Below are positions 10,764 through 23,126 of a stretch of 64,000 nt of DNA, in pieces. The position numbers and the translations under genes were made by a program. How positions within the stretch are numbered: the first letter of the stretch is position 1; the number at the start of each line of letters is the position of its first letter. The notes below the pieces were generated by a model. That model saw only the letters and a program-made list of their open reading frames with translations. It was not told the origin of the DNA and searched no databases. Origin of the DNA: Macrophomina tecta (taxonomy: Eukaryota; Ascomycota; Dothideomycetes; Botryosphaeriales; Botryosphaeriaceae); the NCBI GenBank assembly GCA_024180945.1, contig JAKSGN010000007.1, forward strand, positions 1,736,001 through 1,800,000, given 5' to 3'.

Positions 10764-13262
10764 TCAGTTCTTCCCATCATTCTCCAATTGTTGCTCCAAA
10801 CTCCCGAAAATGTCAACTTCTTTCTCCCCCGACTGTGTTTCCGGGGCAGGTTCTAGGGGCTGAGGTTCGGGCTGAGGAGCGTCCTGAGGAGCAGTGTCCA
10901 CATCCATCTTTTCTGGTGAGGGTTGTTGCTCGATCGTTTGTTCAGGAGGAGGTTGCGGCTGTTCTTCAGTTTTCCCCTCGCCCTGTTCTGGTGTCTTATC
11001 TTTGACTGGTTCCTCCGCCTGCACAGCTGGCTGCTCAGGGGCTGGTCCAGGCGCAGGAGGCTGTGGAACTTCGTCCGCAGTATCAATTGCCTCCAACTGC
11101 TGAGGTGGCGATGCCGACTTCTTCGCCGCTGGCGTGGGCGTTCTAGTTTTGCGCGTTTCAGAGTTCTGCCGGCTGTTGCTACCGCTGCCCGTGGCGAGCG
11201 GAAGTTCTGGCGGACTGGGGCCATCGCCTTCTTGAGACTCAGCGCGTCGCTTCTTCGGAACCACGGGCTCAGGCGCTACAGGTGGAGCTGGTGGGACGGC
11301 TGGAAAGGTTTCGGTAGTAGCAACAGGAGCTGACTCTGCCTCAAGCGGTACTGGTGCGGAATCCGTTTCGGTTGTAGATGGAGCTGGAGCTGGGGCTGGA
11401 GTGACCGATTCTTCGGTCTTGGGTAATGGCGTGTTACCGCCTGGCGTTGGCGAGCCTTCGCGGTTTTCTTCATCTTCATCCTCGCCCTCAGAACCATCAG
11501 ACCCCTCATCATCATCTTCGCCACCTTCAGCCATGGGCGTGTCTCCGGGAGCGGGAGTTCCTTCGGTCTTGATATTTGGATCACCAGGTTGAAGGGTGCC
11601 ATCCGGCCCAGTGGCTGCTCCACTGGCGCCCTCGCCACCAGTAAACGCGACCTTCTTCCGGCCCCTGCCGGGGCCCTTCTTCGGCTTTCTGCGCGGAGGT
11701 GGCGGCCGGCGTCTTGGAGGCGTGGGTTGATTCGCAACAACAACACCCTCTGCATTGACGACGCCCACACCTTCGACAACAGTCCCAGGGACAGCTTCCT
11801 CCGGGGCGGCTTCCTTCATCTCGACATCTTCCTCGGCAACCTCTCCCTCTACTGTCTGGCCTTCCGGGACCAAAACTTTATAAACATGGACATTGCCTTC
11901 TGAGTCCGTCTTCTTTACCTTAGTCTCGCGCATAGGCCCAGTAGGAGCAGATTGGCCTGTACCGCTGCTTCCTGAGAACGCAGATGGCAGACCTTTTCTC
12001 CGTTTAGCGAGAAATTCCCGCTCTGGCTCTTCTTGGTGGCGGGGAACTTGACTCCACTTCTTGGTGACATATCCAGTTTGAGTCTCTTTGGCTTCCTCGT
12101 CTTCTTCGCCCTTCTCTTTTTCTTCTTCATCCGGGGGAGTTGGTAACTTGTAAAGCCTTCCAGCACGTGCGGCCCTTAATAATATCTGGCTGTGTTCGGG
12201 GAGTAGATGTGAGTCTCGTGGCATGGGAGGCTCAGGCCAATCGTCCTTGGACAGCGGCTGCTGGTTTTGATTGGCCACAGGCCCAATGGTAGTTTCGGTT
12301 TGTCGCCATTGCCGGATGGGCAAGCCCTCAAAGACGTCGTGGTCGACCTGGCCACGGCCAGACCGATTGCTTCTGCCGCTGGGGCGAAACTGAATTGAGT
12401 GTCAGCAACAGCAATTATTTTAGACTCAGAAATACACAAGGATGTGATTCAGCAATGCGTAACCGGGCACACGGTCCTGATGGTTGGGGCTAATAAGAGG
12501 CCGCAAGGCTGACTTCCTCGGTCCATCAGAGTTGACTCATGGAATCCCGGTACCGCAGCCGTCTCGCACAAGTGTGGCTCAAATGACAAGGGTACCGATA
12601 TTTAAACCTCCGCGATGCGCAGGGTCAGAGCATGTTCAACGTGGTGTTGTGTGTGTGTGTGTGGGGGGGGGGGGGGCGGGCGGCGCAGGTGGTTTTCCGG
12701 ATCGAAGCAGTGTTGGGTTGAGGTCCGGGCCCAACATGTAGTAAGGAGTAGCTTCGCCATGCTTCCCAATGATGGCATTATCCAATTAGAGGGCCTTCAT
12801 AGTCCAATCGGTAGGAGACAGTTGCGCGGTCCTTTGGGTGGCCTTTGTCGCATTCCAGAGGGCGGATATTGCGCAGCATCGTTCCCTGGTGCAATGCCGC
12901 TACCGGAAGGAAACTAAGACGCGTAGTGGAAGCCATGTTGCATGGAACACCAATAGAGAGTAAGAGACGGAAAGATTAACTAAGAAGATGCGCGGCTGCA
13001 ATGGAAGCCGCAGTAAAGTCTGCAGCGCGCTGTGAATGTGGTATCGGCGTGTGAACCTCGTGCATGAGGTACTCCGGAACAAATCTAGAAGGGCGTCCAA
13101 GGCTTCCCGAGTCCGAACAGACAGTGATTGAATTGAAGGCTGAGTCCGTGGGGGCGCCCGGTCCATGCACAGTCGAGCCGGCCAGATCGGGGGTTATGGG
13201 GATGGGAAGGCACGACGCGGGCTGGAACAGAAACGAAAGCGGGCACAACTCACCGGCGCCAT
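10764..13262 (-). CDS. Disordered acidic/proline-rich nuclear-type protein
   Basis: Two exons proposed: 13262..13254 (M-A-P, in the context GCC-ATG-G with donor GTGAGT) and 12389..10764, separated by an 864-base intron; 544 residues. The long exon is open from its acceptor but has no early ATG, which is why the upstream mini-exon is needed. The N-terminus, F-R-P-S-G-R-S-N-R-S-G-R-G then V-F-E-G-L-P-I-R-Q-W-R-Q, is the most conserved-looking part. Then follow G-Y-V-T-K-K-W-S-Q-V-P-R, a basic AT-hook-like patch (P-K-K-G-P-G-R-G-R-K-K), and long tracts of E/D, P and T/S to the end. I expect a chromatin- or RNA-associated nuclear protein, but the family is not recognised. The large intron could hide another short exon. 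Confidence 0.6.
12647..12676 (+). repeat. (GT)n followed by poly-G
   Basis: An alternating GT tract runs straight into about 14 G. It lies inside the proposed long first intron of the disordered-protein gene, so on its sense strand it is poly-C then AC. Confidence 0.85.
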
Positions 13263-13808
13263 GGCGATCGCAGTCGCGCAGACCAGATGAAGCGACTGGC
13301 GTGGGACCAACGGAGGAGGCAGCGACGAGACCGTGAGCGCGGCGCGTGGGACGGGCGATGAAGCTGTCCTGCAGTCGTCGCGAGTGTCGCGCCGGGCTGG
13401 CACGTGTTGTGTTGTCAAGAACTCTGGCCCGTGCTGATTTGATCCATGACTAAGCGATTTTTTGCCATCCTGTTGCCTGCCAACAGCTGGGTGTCTCATC
13501 AAGAGCCTGCAAAATGCACTTGCCGGCAGGTCATCTCACGGTAAAAATCAAAGAAGACTCTGCATTACCGCTGATGTACACGCATGCGCCTGCCAGCACT
13601 ATCCTATAGATACAGTTCCAGCGGAGATTGATATTAAGATCCCCCGATACCCGGCCCGTAAAAGTGCCCCCCACGCCTGTGAAGTACAGAAACCGCTTTT
13701 CCAACCCAGGTCCCCGCAAGTTAGTCCCAGCTGCAGTGGACGTGTTAGTATAACTGCAAGTATAATGCATTCTCGGCCGACACCGGTTAAAACACGGTGC
13801 AGGAAAAC
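13263..13808. other. Intergenic region
   Basis: About 550 bases between the start of the disordered-protein gene and the 3' end of ISD11, both minus strand. It should carry the promoter of the former. No gene is supported. Confidence 0.45.
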
Positions 13809-14575
13809 TCACCCCGTATCCTTCTGCCTGACGATTCCGCCCTCCTGGCCCGTCTGCTTGCCCGTCTTGCCACCTTCTACTACTAACCTGTCGAGCTGGA
13901 AAAATTGGCTTATGACGGTTTGCCTCTATACAATTTCCAATGTTAGCGTTTGTACTATACTCAACTCCGGCGTTGGTCCAGACGATGTGGGCCTGCAGTT
14001 TCCCGGCACAATGGAAATATCGCCCGCGAAGGCGAAGTCAAGAGGCCATGCCATGCAGCAGAAAACAGCCGAGGACTCGCTCGCGCTTGCCACTCGCGCC
14101 ATTGGTGTCCGGGACCAAGGTGCTCCGCGCAGTCCATGACCATTCTCGCACGACCAATGGCGCGCTCGTCCAACAATATAGGCGAGAGAACGCACCTTCA
14201 GAACCTGCAACTGGCTCAAGCCCTTCGATATCGCATCTTGTATCTCTCGTGAATCGGTTAAGTCCTTGTTTGCGCGGAACGAGTCTTTGGTCCGGCGAAG
14301 CGCATATTCACGGAAGTTGTAGGCGGCGAACTGGCGGGACTGGCGGAGGAGCGAGCGATACTACAAGTGTATGAAAGTCAGCAAGGAGCACACATGGCTT
14401 GACACATCTATCCAAGCGATTTCAGGCGAAAATTTGGCGACAGAAAGGCGATATGCGATTTGCGGAGTCCTGAAGCTGATGGCCAAGTCGATGGCAAACA
14501 CTGCGGCGCGCGCGACGATGGATGACTCACCAATGATCGTACTTGGTACGCGGAGTCTGCTGCGGCTGCGGCCAT
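13809..14575 (-). CDS. ISD11: ISD11 / LYRM4, mitochondrial iron-sulfur cluster biogenesis factor
   Basis: Three short exons: 14575..14531, 14360..14196, 13925..13809; 108 residues. The LYR motif (S-L-Y-R-S-L-L-R-Q) is assembled across the first splice junction, so no single open frame shows it. Then come [16 protein letters not shown] and Q-L-Q-V-L-K, joined to [18 protein letters not shown], all hallmark ISD11 sequence. In yeast and animals, ISD11 stabilises the cysteine desulfurase Nfs1 in the mitochondrial matrix with acyl carrier protein. Introns are 170 and 270 bases, longer than most here. Length matches the family. It ends at K-D-T-G, slightly shorter than relatives that add two or three residues. 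Confidence 0.92.
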
Positions 14576-15009
14576 GGCGATAGTATGGCGCACAGTTCAA
14601 TCTCGAGCGTTGATGTTGTAGGCGCGGGTGATGGCGGAGAGGAGTTGCTGGGGCGTTTATGTCATTGAAAAGAAGCTCGCTCGAGGGCCGTTCCTCGGTG
14701 CCCGGAAGAGCTGCGGAGATAAAAGGGCTCGATAACCCAGCACTTCCAGAAAACAGCGCAACATCATCCATCCCGTGCATACAATCGCGCACTCCAACAA
14801 TTTATAGAATTTGCTATACCTGGTGCACTTTTACCGCGCGTTTCGACCGCTGCGCCGAACTACCAGAAATTGGCCCTGTCAGCCTGATATCCCTAAAAGC
14901 AAGCCTGAGAAGTCCATGACCCCACCAACGCCAGTAATGCTCCTGTTGCAATGGCCGCCCGCAAACCCGTAGCTCTGTGGTTTTGTACAACTCCCGCATC
15001 CTTGATGTC
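14576..15009. promoter_or_regulatory. Gap between SF3a1 3' end and ISD11 start
   Basis: About 430 bases holding the ISD11 promoter and the 3' UTR of the minus-strand splicing factor gene. No other feature is seen. Confidence 0.4.
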
Positions 15010-16582
15010 TCACTGCTTGAACTTTTGGTGAATCTGGCGGATCTGCTCCTGGATATTCATGCCCTGCATCTGGGCCATCTGCGCCGCATCCGCCGTCGTC
15101 GGTTGTCCATCGTATCCGTTGGCCGCCCTCTTCCTCCTGGCCTCCTCTTCGGGAGAAATACGCGCGCCAGTAGTGGGGTCGAAGATATCGTCGCGCTGAC
15201 TGGCAAGACGCTTGAGGTTGTTCGCAACGTCCTGGGTCGAAAGATTGCTGGTCGCGTAGCGAGCATCGGCCTTTGCCTTCTGCTCCTTCCATCGAGGATC
15301 GAGAAGCTCCACTATTGAATATTAGTATTTGTACACATTGCAATGACATTTCACAGGACATACCCCGCATGTGCTGTTCCATCTCGTCCACGTCGATCAG
15401 CTGGCGACAGTTCGGGCAAGGAGCTTGGGTGACGTTCTTGCGCTTGGCCTGGGCTCTCGGCACGTAGTCGCTCCTGATCTTCATCTGGGGCGGGCCAGCC
15501 TTGGCCGCAGCTTGAGCCTGCTGGGCGCGTTCCGCCTGTTCCCTCCTCTCGCGAATAAGACGCTCTTCCTCTTCCTCCTGAGCCGTGCGCTGCGGAGGGT
15601 ACTCGGCCGGATAGGTTGCCTGTTGCTGGGGTTGGTACGGCAGGACCTGGGGCTGCGGCATCTGAACAGCCGGAGGTGGTTGGCTCCACTGCGAGAGATC
15701 TTCGTCAGGCATGGCCTCTTCGATGCGCATGTCGTGAGGGCGAAGCGACATGGCAGCTTTCTGTTCGAGTGAGGCGCTTTGCAGGTCGTTGAGCGAAGTC
15801 GGAGGGGGGAGATCAGCCTGCTCATCCGCCTCAGTGAAGAGCACTGTCTCAACAACCACGAAGTCGTGCCAGTCAATTTCAGCGTAAGCTATGCGCTCGT
15901 CCTCCTCCTTCTTCTCCTTCTCCTCACGCTGCTTCTCCTGATATTTGACCCACTCAGCACGTGCCTTCGCCTTCTCCAGCATGTTGAACTTGTTTTTGAC
16001 GTTCTCCTCCAGTTGTGCCTTGCGCTCTTCCTCGTTCTCACCAGACAACAGCTCCTTGTACTGCTCGACCAGACGGTTGAAGAACTGGTTGAGGCTGTGT
16101 TGAGGACGGAGGAAGTCAAACTGCGAGTTGCTGGCCTCTCTCTGTGCGAGCTGGGTCGTGAATGCGCGTCCATTCTTCGCAGCGAAGCGAGCGGTTAGTT
16201 TGATGACGTCGAGATCCTGCGCGTTGATATTTGGCATACGTGCAGAGAAGTGAAACTCCGGAGGCTCCGTCGGGCCCGTAGGCTTTGCGGGGTGGATGGT
16301 GCCGTCCTCAGCCACGCGTCCCGTGCCTAGTTGAGATCCACGACCGTTCTTGTGCTCCTCAATGCGCCATTGAAAGTATTCATGGAAAGGGTCGTCATCG
16401 AAGACGAAAGCAAACTTCGGGTTGCCCTTGTGGTTGCCACGGAGACGCTCGATGAAGGCTCGGCCGTTGCGCGAAACGTAGGAAGCGGTCTTCTCAATCG
16501 TCTCTTGGAGATCCTTGGGAGGGCGAATCATACCGGCTGGTGGCTGGCCGACGGCACCCACGTCGTTGGTAGCGGTCGCCAT
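15010..16582 (-). CDS. PRP21: Splicing factor SF3a subunit 1 (PRP21)
   Basis: Two exons: 16582..15364 and 15311..15010; 506 residues. Start ATG sits in a GCCACCATGG context. Two SURP modules are visible: about residues 28-80 (A-S-Y-V-S-R-N-G-R-A-F-I-E-R-L, then F-D-D-D-P-F-H-E-Y-F-Q-W-R) and about 135-190 (T-A-R-F-A-A-K-N-G-R-A-F-T-T-Q-L, then N-Q-F-F-N-R-L). They are followed by a charged helical linker, the W-H-D-F-V-V-V-E-T block, a Q/P-rich region and the C-terminal zinc-finger-like piece with C-P-N-C-R, then D-P-R-W-K-E-Q-K. It is a core component of the U2 snRNP SF3a complex that recognises branch points. The ubiquitin-like tail of animal SF3A1 is absent, as usual in fungi. Intron: GTATGT donor, TACTAAT branch point. 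Confidence 0.95.
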
Positions 16583-17857
16583 GGTGGCAGGCTCGAAGGG
16601 GTTCGATATGGGTATGAGAGTATGTGTGTCCCGCGATGTTGTCCTGTGGTGGGAGGATCCAGGAAGATGCGCGGTCAGATGCGCGTGAGCTGCTTTACGA
16701 GAACATGAGCGCGACGGCGGCGACGCGGTAGCTCGAAACCTGTGAACTTCCAGTCTGCAGAGCTTCGGCGGAACGTCGGTTTCACAGGGCCCGGCCAACG
16801 CCGAAGGATAATCCGGCCCGGTCCAGGCTTGGCAATATCAATCACGCTGCGGTTCATAGATGCGCAACATAACGACGCCACGAGATGGACTCGGACGGTA
16901 CTTTGTGTGCTTGTGTAATTGTACGTAGTAGAAGAAGTATGTTGCGGCGTGCTTATGAGCAGAAAGGCTGATCACATCCATTGAAAAACACACAATCCGA
17001 CGCCTCACATTCAGGGGAATGCTGCGGCGATAATAACCGTGTCCTCGTACACAGATGACTTGAGTCCGTCAGGAGAAACGATGGAAATAATTATGATCAC
17101 AGAAGCGGCTCAGATGCGTGCGTAGTTTGGTGATGAAAGAAGGTTTAAGCTTTTCCCTGCAACAGATCTCAGCTGTGCGACAACCAAATGCCTGCCACCA
17201 GGACCATTGGCGCAGGTCTATTCTCGTTATGCATAACTGCCGGGTTCGCTTCGATATCTCGAGGCGCTCTGTGCGGCGCAGACTGGTAGTCAACGGCGCG
17301 TAAAACGCTAGCTGGCGGTTTCGTGACGCGTCGGCGCCGGTCCCAACGAGGGACGAAACAGGACGGCGTCGGCACGCATGAGATTTTTTCTGAAGACGAC
17401 GCAGGTCTGCAGGGCAGCTCATATCATTCACATGCCTGCGCGCGGTGCATGTTTCGCGGCCCCCGCTCAGCTGTGCGTGCGAGCCTCGGCGGCATTTGCT
17501 ATTTTTGAGAGCTGCGCAGCTTGCGCAAAGGCCACCTGGCGGCCGTCGTCAAGAACTTGCGCGGCAAGGGACGATCAGCGACTCCTGGCCCTTCGAGAAC
17601 CCATCCCATCCACCAAAGGTGTCTTCTTCGGCCCGTGCCAGGGAGCTGCCACCACACCACAGCTTCTTCTTCTTCCTCCTTCTCGTCATTCTTTCACGCC
17701 CGTTCCCGCTTCCTCGACCTCCCCATTGCCGCCTGTCCGCACGCGTCGCTCCGCTCACCCTCCCGCCCCTCATCCGCCCAGGCCAAGCCGTAGCATGCCT
17801 GTCGCGAATCAGCCTCAACTCTAGATTAAACTCTGAGCATACTACGGCACCTCTGCC
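16583..17857. promoter_or_regulatory. Divergent promoter region, SF3a1 / PMT1
   Basis: A 1.27 kb gap between two divergent starts. A pyrimidine-rich stretch (about 17,640-17,720) lies upstream of PMT1, a common feature of highly used fungal promoters. No gene is supported within it. Confidence 0.45.
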
Positions 17858-20792
17858 ATGGGCTCGGAAAAGACGCTGCTCCAGCAGCAACCATCGCCGC
17901 GCGGCGCCCGCGGCAAGTCTCCTGCACGATCCAAGAACAACAAATCTCACGTCCGCGACTACACCTCCGAGGGCGTCAAGGACAATGACATCTCAAAGCT
18001 GCCGTCCAGTGACTGGCAGCTGCTCGGCCTGCTGACGCTTGTCGCTGCTGGTGTGCGTCTCTTCCGCATCTACCAGCCTGGCAGCGTTGTCTTCGACGAA
18101 GTCCAGTAAGTTCAGCCGCACCAACCATCAATCAAATTCGCCGCATGCTGACTGCGCCTCTCTCGCAGCTTCGGTGGCTTTGCATCCAAGTACATCAAGG
18201 GCAAATTCTTCATGGACGTACATCCGCCGCTTGCGAAGCTCCTCATCACTCTTGCCGGATGGCTGGCTGGGTTTGACGGCGAATTCGATTTCAAGGACAT
18301 TGGCAAGGATTACATTGAGCCGAAGGTGCCGTATGTGGCGATGCGTCTGCTGCCCGCCATTATGGGAGTGTTGACCATCCCGACTATGTTCCTGACCCTC
18401 AAGGCATACGGCGCCCAAACCAACATTGCCGCGCTTGGTGCCGGTCTGCTGATCTTCGGTACGGAAGTCTGATGCTTCATCCAGTTTCTAGATCATTGCA
18501 CTGACATGATTACAGAAAATGGCTTTGTCACGCAATCCCGCCTCATTCTCCTCGATTCTCCATTGGTCATCTTCACTGCTTTCACAGCGCTTATGTGGAC
18601 CCTTTTCACGAACCAGCACGAGCAGGGCCCTTCCAAGGCGTTCAAGCCTGCCTGGTGGACATACCTTGCGCTCACGGGTCTGGGTCTGGGCGCAACTGTG
18701 AGTGTTAAGTGGGTCGGCTTGTTCACAATCGCTTGGGTTGGCAGCTTGACTGTCCTTCAACTCTGGGTTCTCCTCGGTGATTCGAAGAACGTCACCCCGC
18801 GCCTTTGGTTCAAGCACTTCTTCGCCCGTTTCTTCTGCCTCGTGATCATCCCAATTGGCTTCTACGTTGGGATGTTTGCAATCCACTTCATCTGCTTGGT
18901 CAACCCCGGCGACGGTGATGGTTTCATGTCCTCAGAGTTCCAGGCTACCCTGAACAACAAGGGCATGGCGGATGTTGCGGCAGATGTTGCGTTTGGCAGT
19001 AGGGTCAGTATCCGCCACCATAACACTCAGGGCGGATACCTTCACTCTCACGCGCACATGTACCCCACCGGAAGCAACCAGCAGCAGATTACCCTCTACC
19101 CGCACAAGGACGAGAACAACATTTGGCTGCTCGAGAACCAGACTCAACCCGTCTTACCCGACAACACTACGATTCCCGGGCCCGCTGCATGGGATGCTCT
19201 TGACCCTGCCTGGATTGAGGACGGTTCCATCATCAGGCTGTACCACATTACCACTGACCGCCGTCTCCATTCTCACGATGTCCGCCCTCCGGTCAGCGAG
19301 GCCGACTGGCAGAACGAAGTTTCCGCGTACGGGTACGAAGGTTTCGAGGGTGACGCCAATGACTTGTTCAAGGTCGAAATCGTCCCCTGGTTGTCCGATG
19401 GAGAGAAGGCCAAGAAGAGGGTTCGCACCATCGAGACCAAGTTCAAGCTTGTTCACATTATGACCGGATGCACTCTCTTCTCCCACAAGGTCAAGCTTCC
19501 TGACTGGGGCTTCGAGCAACAGGAGGTCACTTGCGCCAGGGGTGGTACTCTTCCCAACAGCGTCTGGTACATCGAGTCGAACGAACACCCGAAGCTTGGT
19601 GCGGATGCTGAGAAGGTTAACTACAAGAACCCCGGTTTCTTCGGCAAGTTCTGGGAGCTTCAGAAGGTCATGTGGAGAACTAATGCTGGCCTCACCGAAT
19701 CCCATGCCTGGGACTCTCGCCCGCCGTCGTGGCCCATCCTCCAGCGTGGAATCAACTTCTGGGGCCAGAATCACCGGCAGATCTACCTCATTGGCAACCC
19801 TCTTATCTGGTGGTCTTCTACTGCCGCCGTTGTTGTGTACCTGATTGTTAAGGGACTCGCGGTTATTCGGTGGCAGCGTGGTTTCAAGGACTACAGCAAT
19901 GTTACCTTCAAGCGCTTCGACTACGAAGTTGGCATGACGCTTCTCGGCTGGTTCTTCCACTACTTCCCCTTCTACCTCATGCAGCGACAGCTCTTTCTTC
20001 ACCACTATTTCCCGGCCCTGTACTTCGCAATTATGGGTCTCTGCCAGATCTATGATTTTGTGACGAATCGCTTCTCTGGTCTTGGCCTGAAGCAACGACC
20101 TGTCATTGGGCAGACTGGCGCAGTAGTCTTCCTTGCCGCCTCCATCCTCGTATTCACGCTCTACGCGCCCCTCGCATATGGAAATGCTTGGACTCAAGAT
20201 GAGTGCAAGGCTGTCAAGCTTTTCGACAAGTGGGACTGGGACTGCAACACTTTCCACACCTCGGTAAGTTCTCTCTGAAACGCACATGGAACCCCGTCCT
20301 AATGAGCCGAGACAGTATGACCAGTATGGCCCATTGTGGGTGCCGAAGCCTTCGGCCACCCCTGCCGCGGAGGCACCCGCCGCTCAGCAGGAAGAGCCCA
20401 AGGAGCAAAAGGTTACTCCTCAGGTTGACAACCCCAACATCATCGCGCGTGAGGAGAAGATCGAGTACCGCGACGAGAATGGCAATATCCTTGATGAGGA
20501 GCAAGTCAAGGCTCTCGAGGGTAAGGTCAGCTTCAAGACTAGGTACGAGACCAGAACGCGCGTCGTCGATGCGGCGGGCAACGAGGTTGAAGGCGAGGGT
20601 GTCGCGCCTCCTCACCCCGACTATGAGGGCCAGAACCCCGAGACCGTGGAGAAGGCGGAGGATGAAGCCAGCAAGCAGCCGCCGGTTGTCTCGGCCAGTG
20701 AAGATGAGGCCAAGGAGGCCAGTGCGGAAAACAAGGAGAAGAAGGGAGCGCCGAGGCCCGCAAGCGAGGCAAAGGAGGCGACCAAGCAGTAA
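17858..20792 (+). CDS. PMT1: Protein O-mannosyltransferase, PMT1 subfamily
   Basis: Four exons: 17858..18105, 18169..18458, 18516..20263, 20316..20792; 920 residues. It transfers mannose from dolichol-phosphate-mannose to Ser/Thr of proteins in the ER lumen. The catalytic D-E pair (D80-E81, in V-V-F-D-E-V-H-F-G-G-F-A-S) is rebuilt across intron 1. Other PMT marks: F-M-D-V-H-P-P-L-A-K, several membrane segments, three MIR repeats in the middle (G-G-Y-L-H-S-H, R-L-H-S-H-D-V-R-P-P, C-T-L-F-S-H-K-V-K-L-P) and M-Q-R-Q-L-F-L-H-H-Y-F-P-A. The wording matches the yeast PMT1 group rather than PMT2 or PMT4. The acidic, Ala/Glu-rich tail after D-Q-Y-G-P-L is cytosolic and disordered. Normally PMT1 works as a heterodimer with a PMT2-type partner, which is not in this window. 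Confidence 0.96.
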
Positions 20793-21551
20793 CAAGCTCT
20801 AATGACACGTGGGGGAGGGGTCGATAAGCTTTTTCTTGTTTCTGGCCACGTCGGGTCGCACCGGCGCGCATTTTCAATGACGAACACGGTCTTCCGTCTT
20901 CATTTACCCCGCAGTTTCCTTGTATTATAAGATAGTCTGGGTTGGGAGAAGCAGGCAAGGCGTATTAAAATTGGTCAACTTGCTCGAAGTTCAGTACACT
21001 TTTGCCGCAGACGAACGCAAAGAAAATGGATGCAGACGTTGTCGAAAGTCGCATCCCCAAACTTCCTTGGCGGCAGCTTCCGTGCTGCGTGTAACTAGCG
21101 TACGGGGAGCCGTGAAACATCTGGCAGAGGTGCCGTGCCTGGTCATTACTCAACGACCAGTCACAGCCAATCAAGGCGGCTCGGGGTCTCTATAGCGTCC
21201 TCTGCAGCCGAGTGGCTGCCTCTTCGGGAAAGCGATCCCCTTGCCTGCTTTTGCTTGGCGCTAGTCGGGACCTGGCATCTGCTCAAGTCCACGGGCGTTT
21301 TCCTATCGCATGATCCGCACTCTCCTGCGCCGAGAACGGGATCTACCATGCCCCGGACTGCACTGAAATCATGCTCCCCGCCGGACTTCACCGATGCTTG
21401 TACACACTCGCTATCTCCACCGGGCTCCGTGCGTAGATAGAGGTGGTATTTAGAGGAGCCGGAACCGCACTATCATCCTGCTGCTCGCTCTCCAGCAGTC
21501 CGTCTTCTCCCGACTCTGCCTTGGGAAGTGCTTGACAGGAAAAAGAGCAAC
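20793..21551. other. Intergenic region, PMT1 to S1/P1 nuclease
   Basis: About 760 bases with the PMT1 3' UTR and the nuclease promoter. No gene is supported. Confidence 0.45.
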
Positions 21552-22722
21552 ATGGCCCGCCGCCACCTCCTCCCGCTGCTCCCGCTTCTCCCGGCCACGG
21601 CCCACGCCTGGGGCACGCTCGGCCACGAGACGGTCGCCTTCGTCGCGCAGAACTTCGTGTCCGCCGGCACGAAGACGTGGGCGCAGGGCATCCTCGACAC
21701 CACGTCGTCCTCGTACCTCGCCTCCGTCGCCACCTGGGCCGACAGCTACAGGTACACGACCGAGGGCGCCTTCAGCGCCGAGTACCACTACATCGACGCC
21801 AACGACAGCCCGCCCGACACGTGCAACGTCGAGCTGGGCCGCGACTGCCCGGACAGCGGATGCATCGTCAGCGCTATCGCGAACTACACCGCCCGCGTGC
21901 AGTCGCAGACGGGCACCGAGCAGCAGAAGGCGTTAAAGTGGATCGTGCACTTTTTGGGCGACATCCACCAGCCGCTGCATGATGAGGCGCTCGAGACGGG
22001 CGGCAATGGGATTGATGTCACGTATGGTGGGGAATCGACGAATCTGTGAGTGTTTGCACAACTCCACAAGCCCAGCCTTTCCCCCCGAAAAGAAAACTCC
22101 TACACACCCGCAGCCCAGAACCCCCCGGAGTAGTGCAGGGATTACATTGACGCGCTCTCAGCCATCACATCTGGGACACCAACATGCCCGAGCAGCTCGT
22201 CGACGGCTACGCGCTGGCCGACGCCAAGTCGTGGGCCACCACGCTGACCACGGCGATCAAGAGCGGGGCGTACAAGTCGGCCGCGGCGGGCTGGCTCGAC
22301 GGCATCGACGTCGACGATGCGGAGGCCAGCGCGCTCGTCTGGGCGCGGGATACGAACAAGTACGTCTGCTCGACCGTGCTGCCGGATGGCGTGAGTGCCG
22401 TCGAGACGGGCGATTTGAGCGGCGCGTACTACGATAGCAGCATCGACGTGATCAAGGAGCAGATTGCCAAGGGTGAGTCCAACATCCTCTCTATCATTTT
22501 TGCGGACAGTTTGGCATGTGGTGCTAATGGTCTGTAGCTGGCTACCGTCTCGCTGCTTGGCTGGATCTCATTGCTACCGGTGAGACGAGCCTGGCGAAGG
22601 TCAAGAGGGATACGTCCAAGGGCGTTGAGGACTACGTCTTTCCACGGGAGGGACTGGTGAGAAGGGACAACAGTGCGGAGCTGCAGAAGAAGAAGAGGCG
22701 TGCCATTGGGTGCACGTGCTAA
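21552..22722 (+). CDS. Secreted S1/P1-type nuclease
   Basis: Three exons: 21552..22045, 22162..22472, 22538..22722; 329 residues. A zinc-dependent single-strand nuclease and 3'-nucleotidase. Residues 1-19 (M-A-R-R-H-L-L-P-L-L-P-L-L-P-A-T-A-H-A) are a signal peptide, and cleavage leaves Trp as the first mature residue, as the family requires for zinc binding. All ligands are visible: W20, H25, D64, H79, H133, D137, H143, H166 and D170 (the latter two in H-H-I-W-D, rebuilt after intron 1). N-glycosylation sites (N-Y-T) and paired cysteines fit secretion. The tail after K-R-D-T-S is longer and basic, ending C-T-C. An upstream in-frame ATG at 21528 would hide the signal peptide, so 21552 is preferred. 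Confidence 0.94.
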
Positions 22723-23126
22723 GTGTTTAACTCGGAGAGAACGCGTATTCGCTATGTTCGGGGATGATCTGAATGGTTGATGTAAATATTGCGAAGAGTC
22801 CCCTGACGTTATGATATGCGAAAAATGTAGTATGACTGAACATTGGAAGGAGGTCGTTGGGCCTTTTGACGTGCCGCATGGTGTTGAACAGAACCCACTA
22901 TGACGGACAGACTCATTCGGCCGGATGCAAGAATCCAGAAATACTGAGAACGTTTGCCCTGTCTGACTGAACGCCTCAGGTCTTCCTACTCTTGCGGATT
23001 TTTCTAATTTTTTTTTTTTTTTTCGAAACTGACGTACTCCACAACAGTCCTGTGGGACAAGTCATCCACTCCGCACCGAACCACAGCCTGGCCAACACCG
23101 CCGCGGTCCCTCCCTCTCGAAGCCTC
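22723..23126. other. Convergent 3' region with a T16 tract
   Basis: About 400 bases between the convergent ends of the nuclease and the methyltransferase. It contains a run of 16 T (23008-23023). No gene is seen. Confidence 0.5.

Noticed and set aside
13462..14139. A 225-codon plus-strand open frame
   Set aside because: It overlaps ISD11 exons on the opposite strand, has no domain and has poor codon character. ISD11 explains the conservation.
19154..20359. A 401-codon minus-strand open frame
   Set aside because: It lies antisense to the conserved PMT1 coding region; PMT1 motifs account for the sequence.
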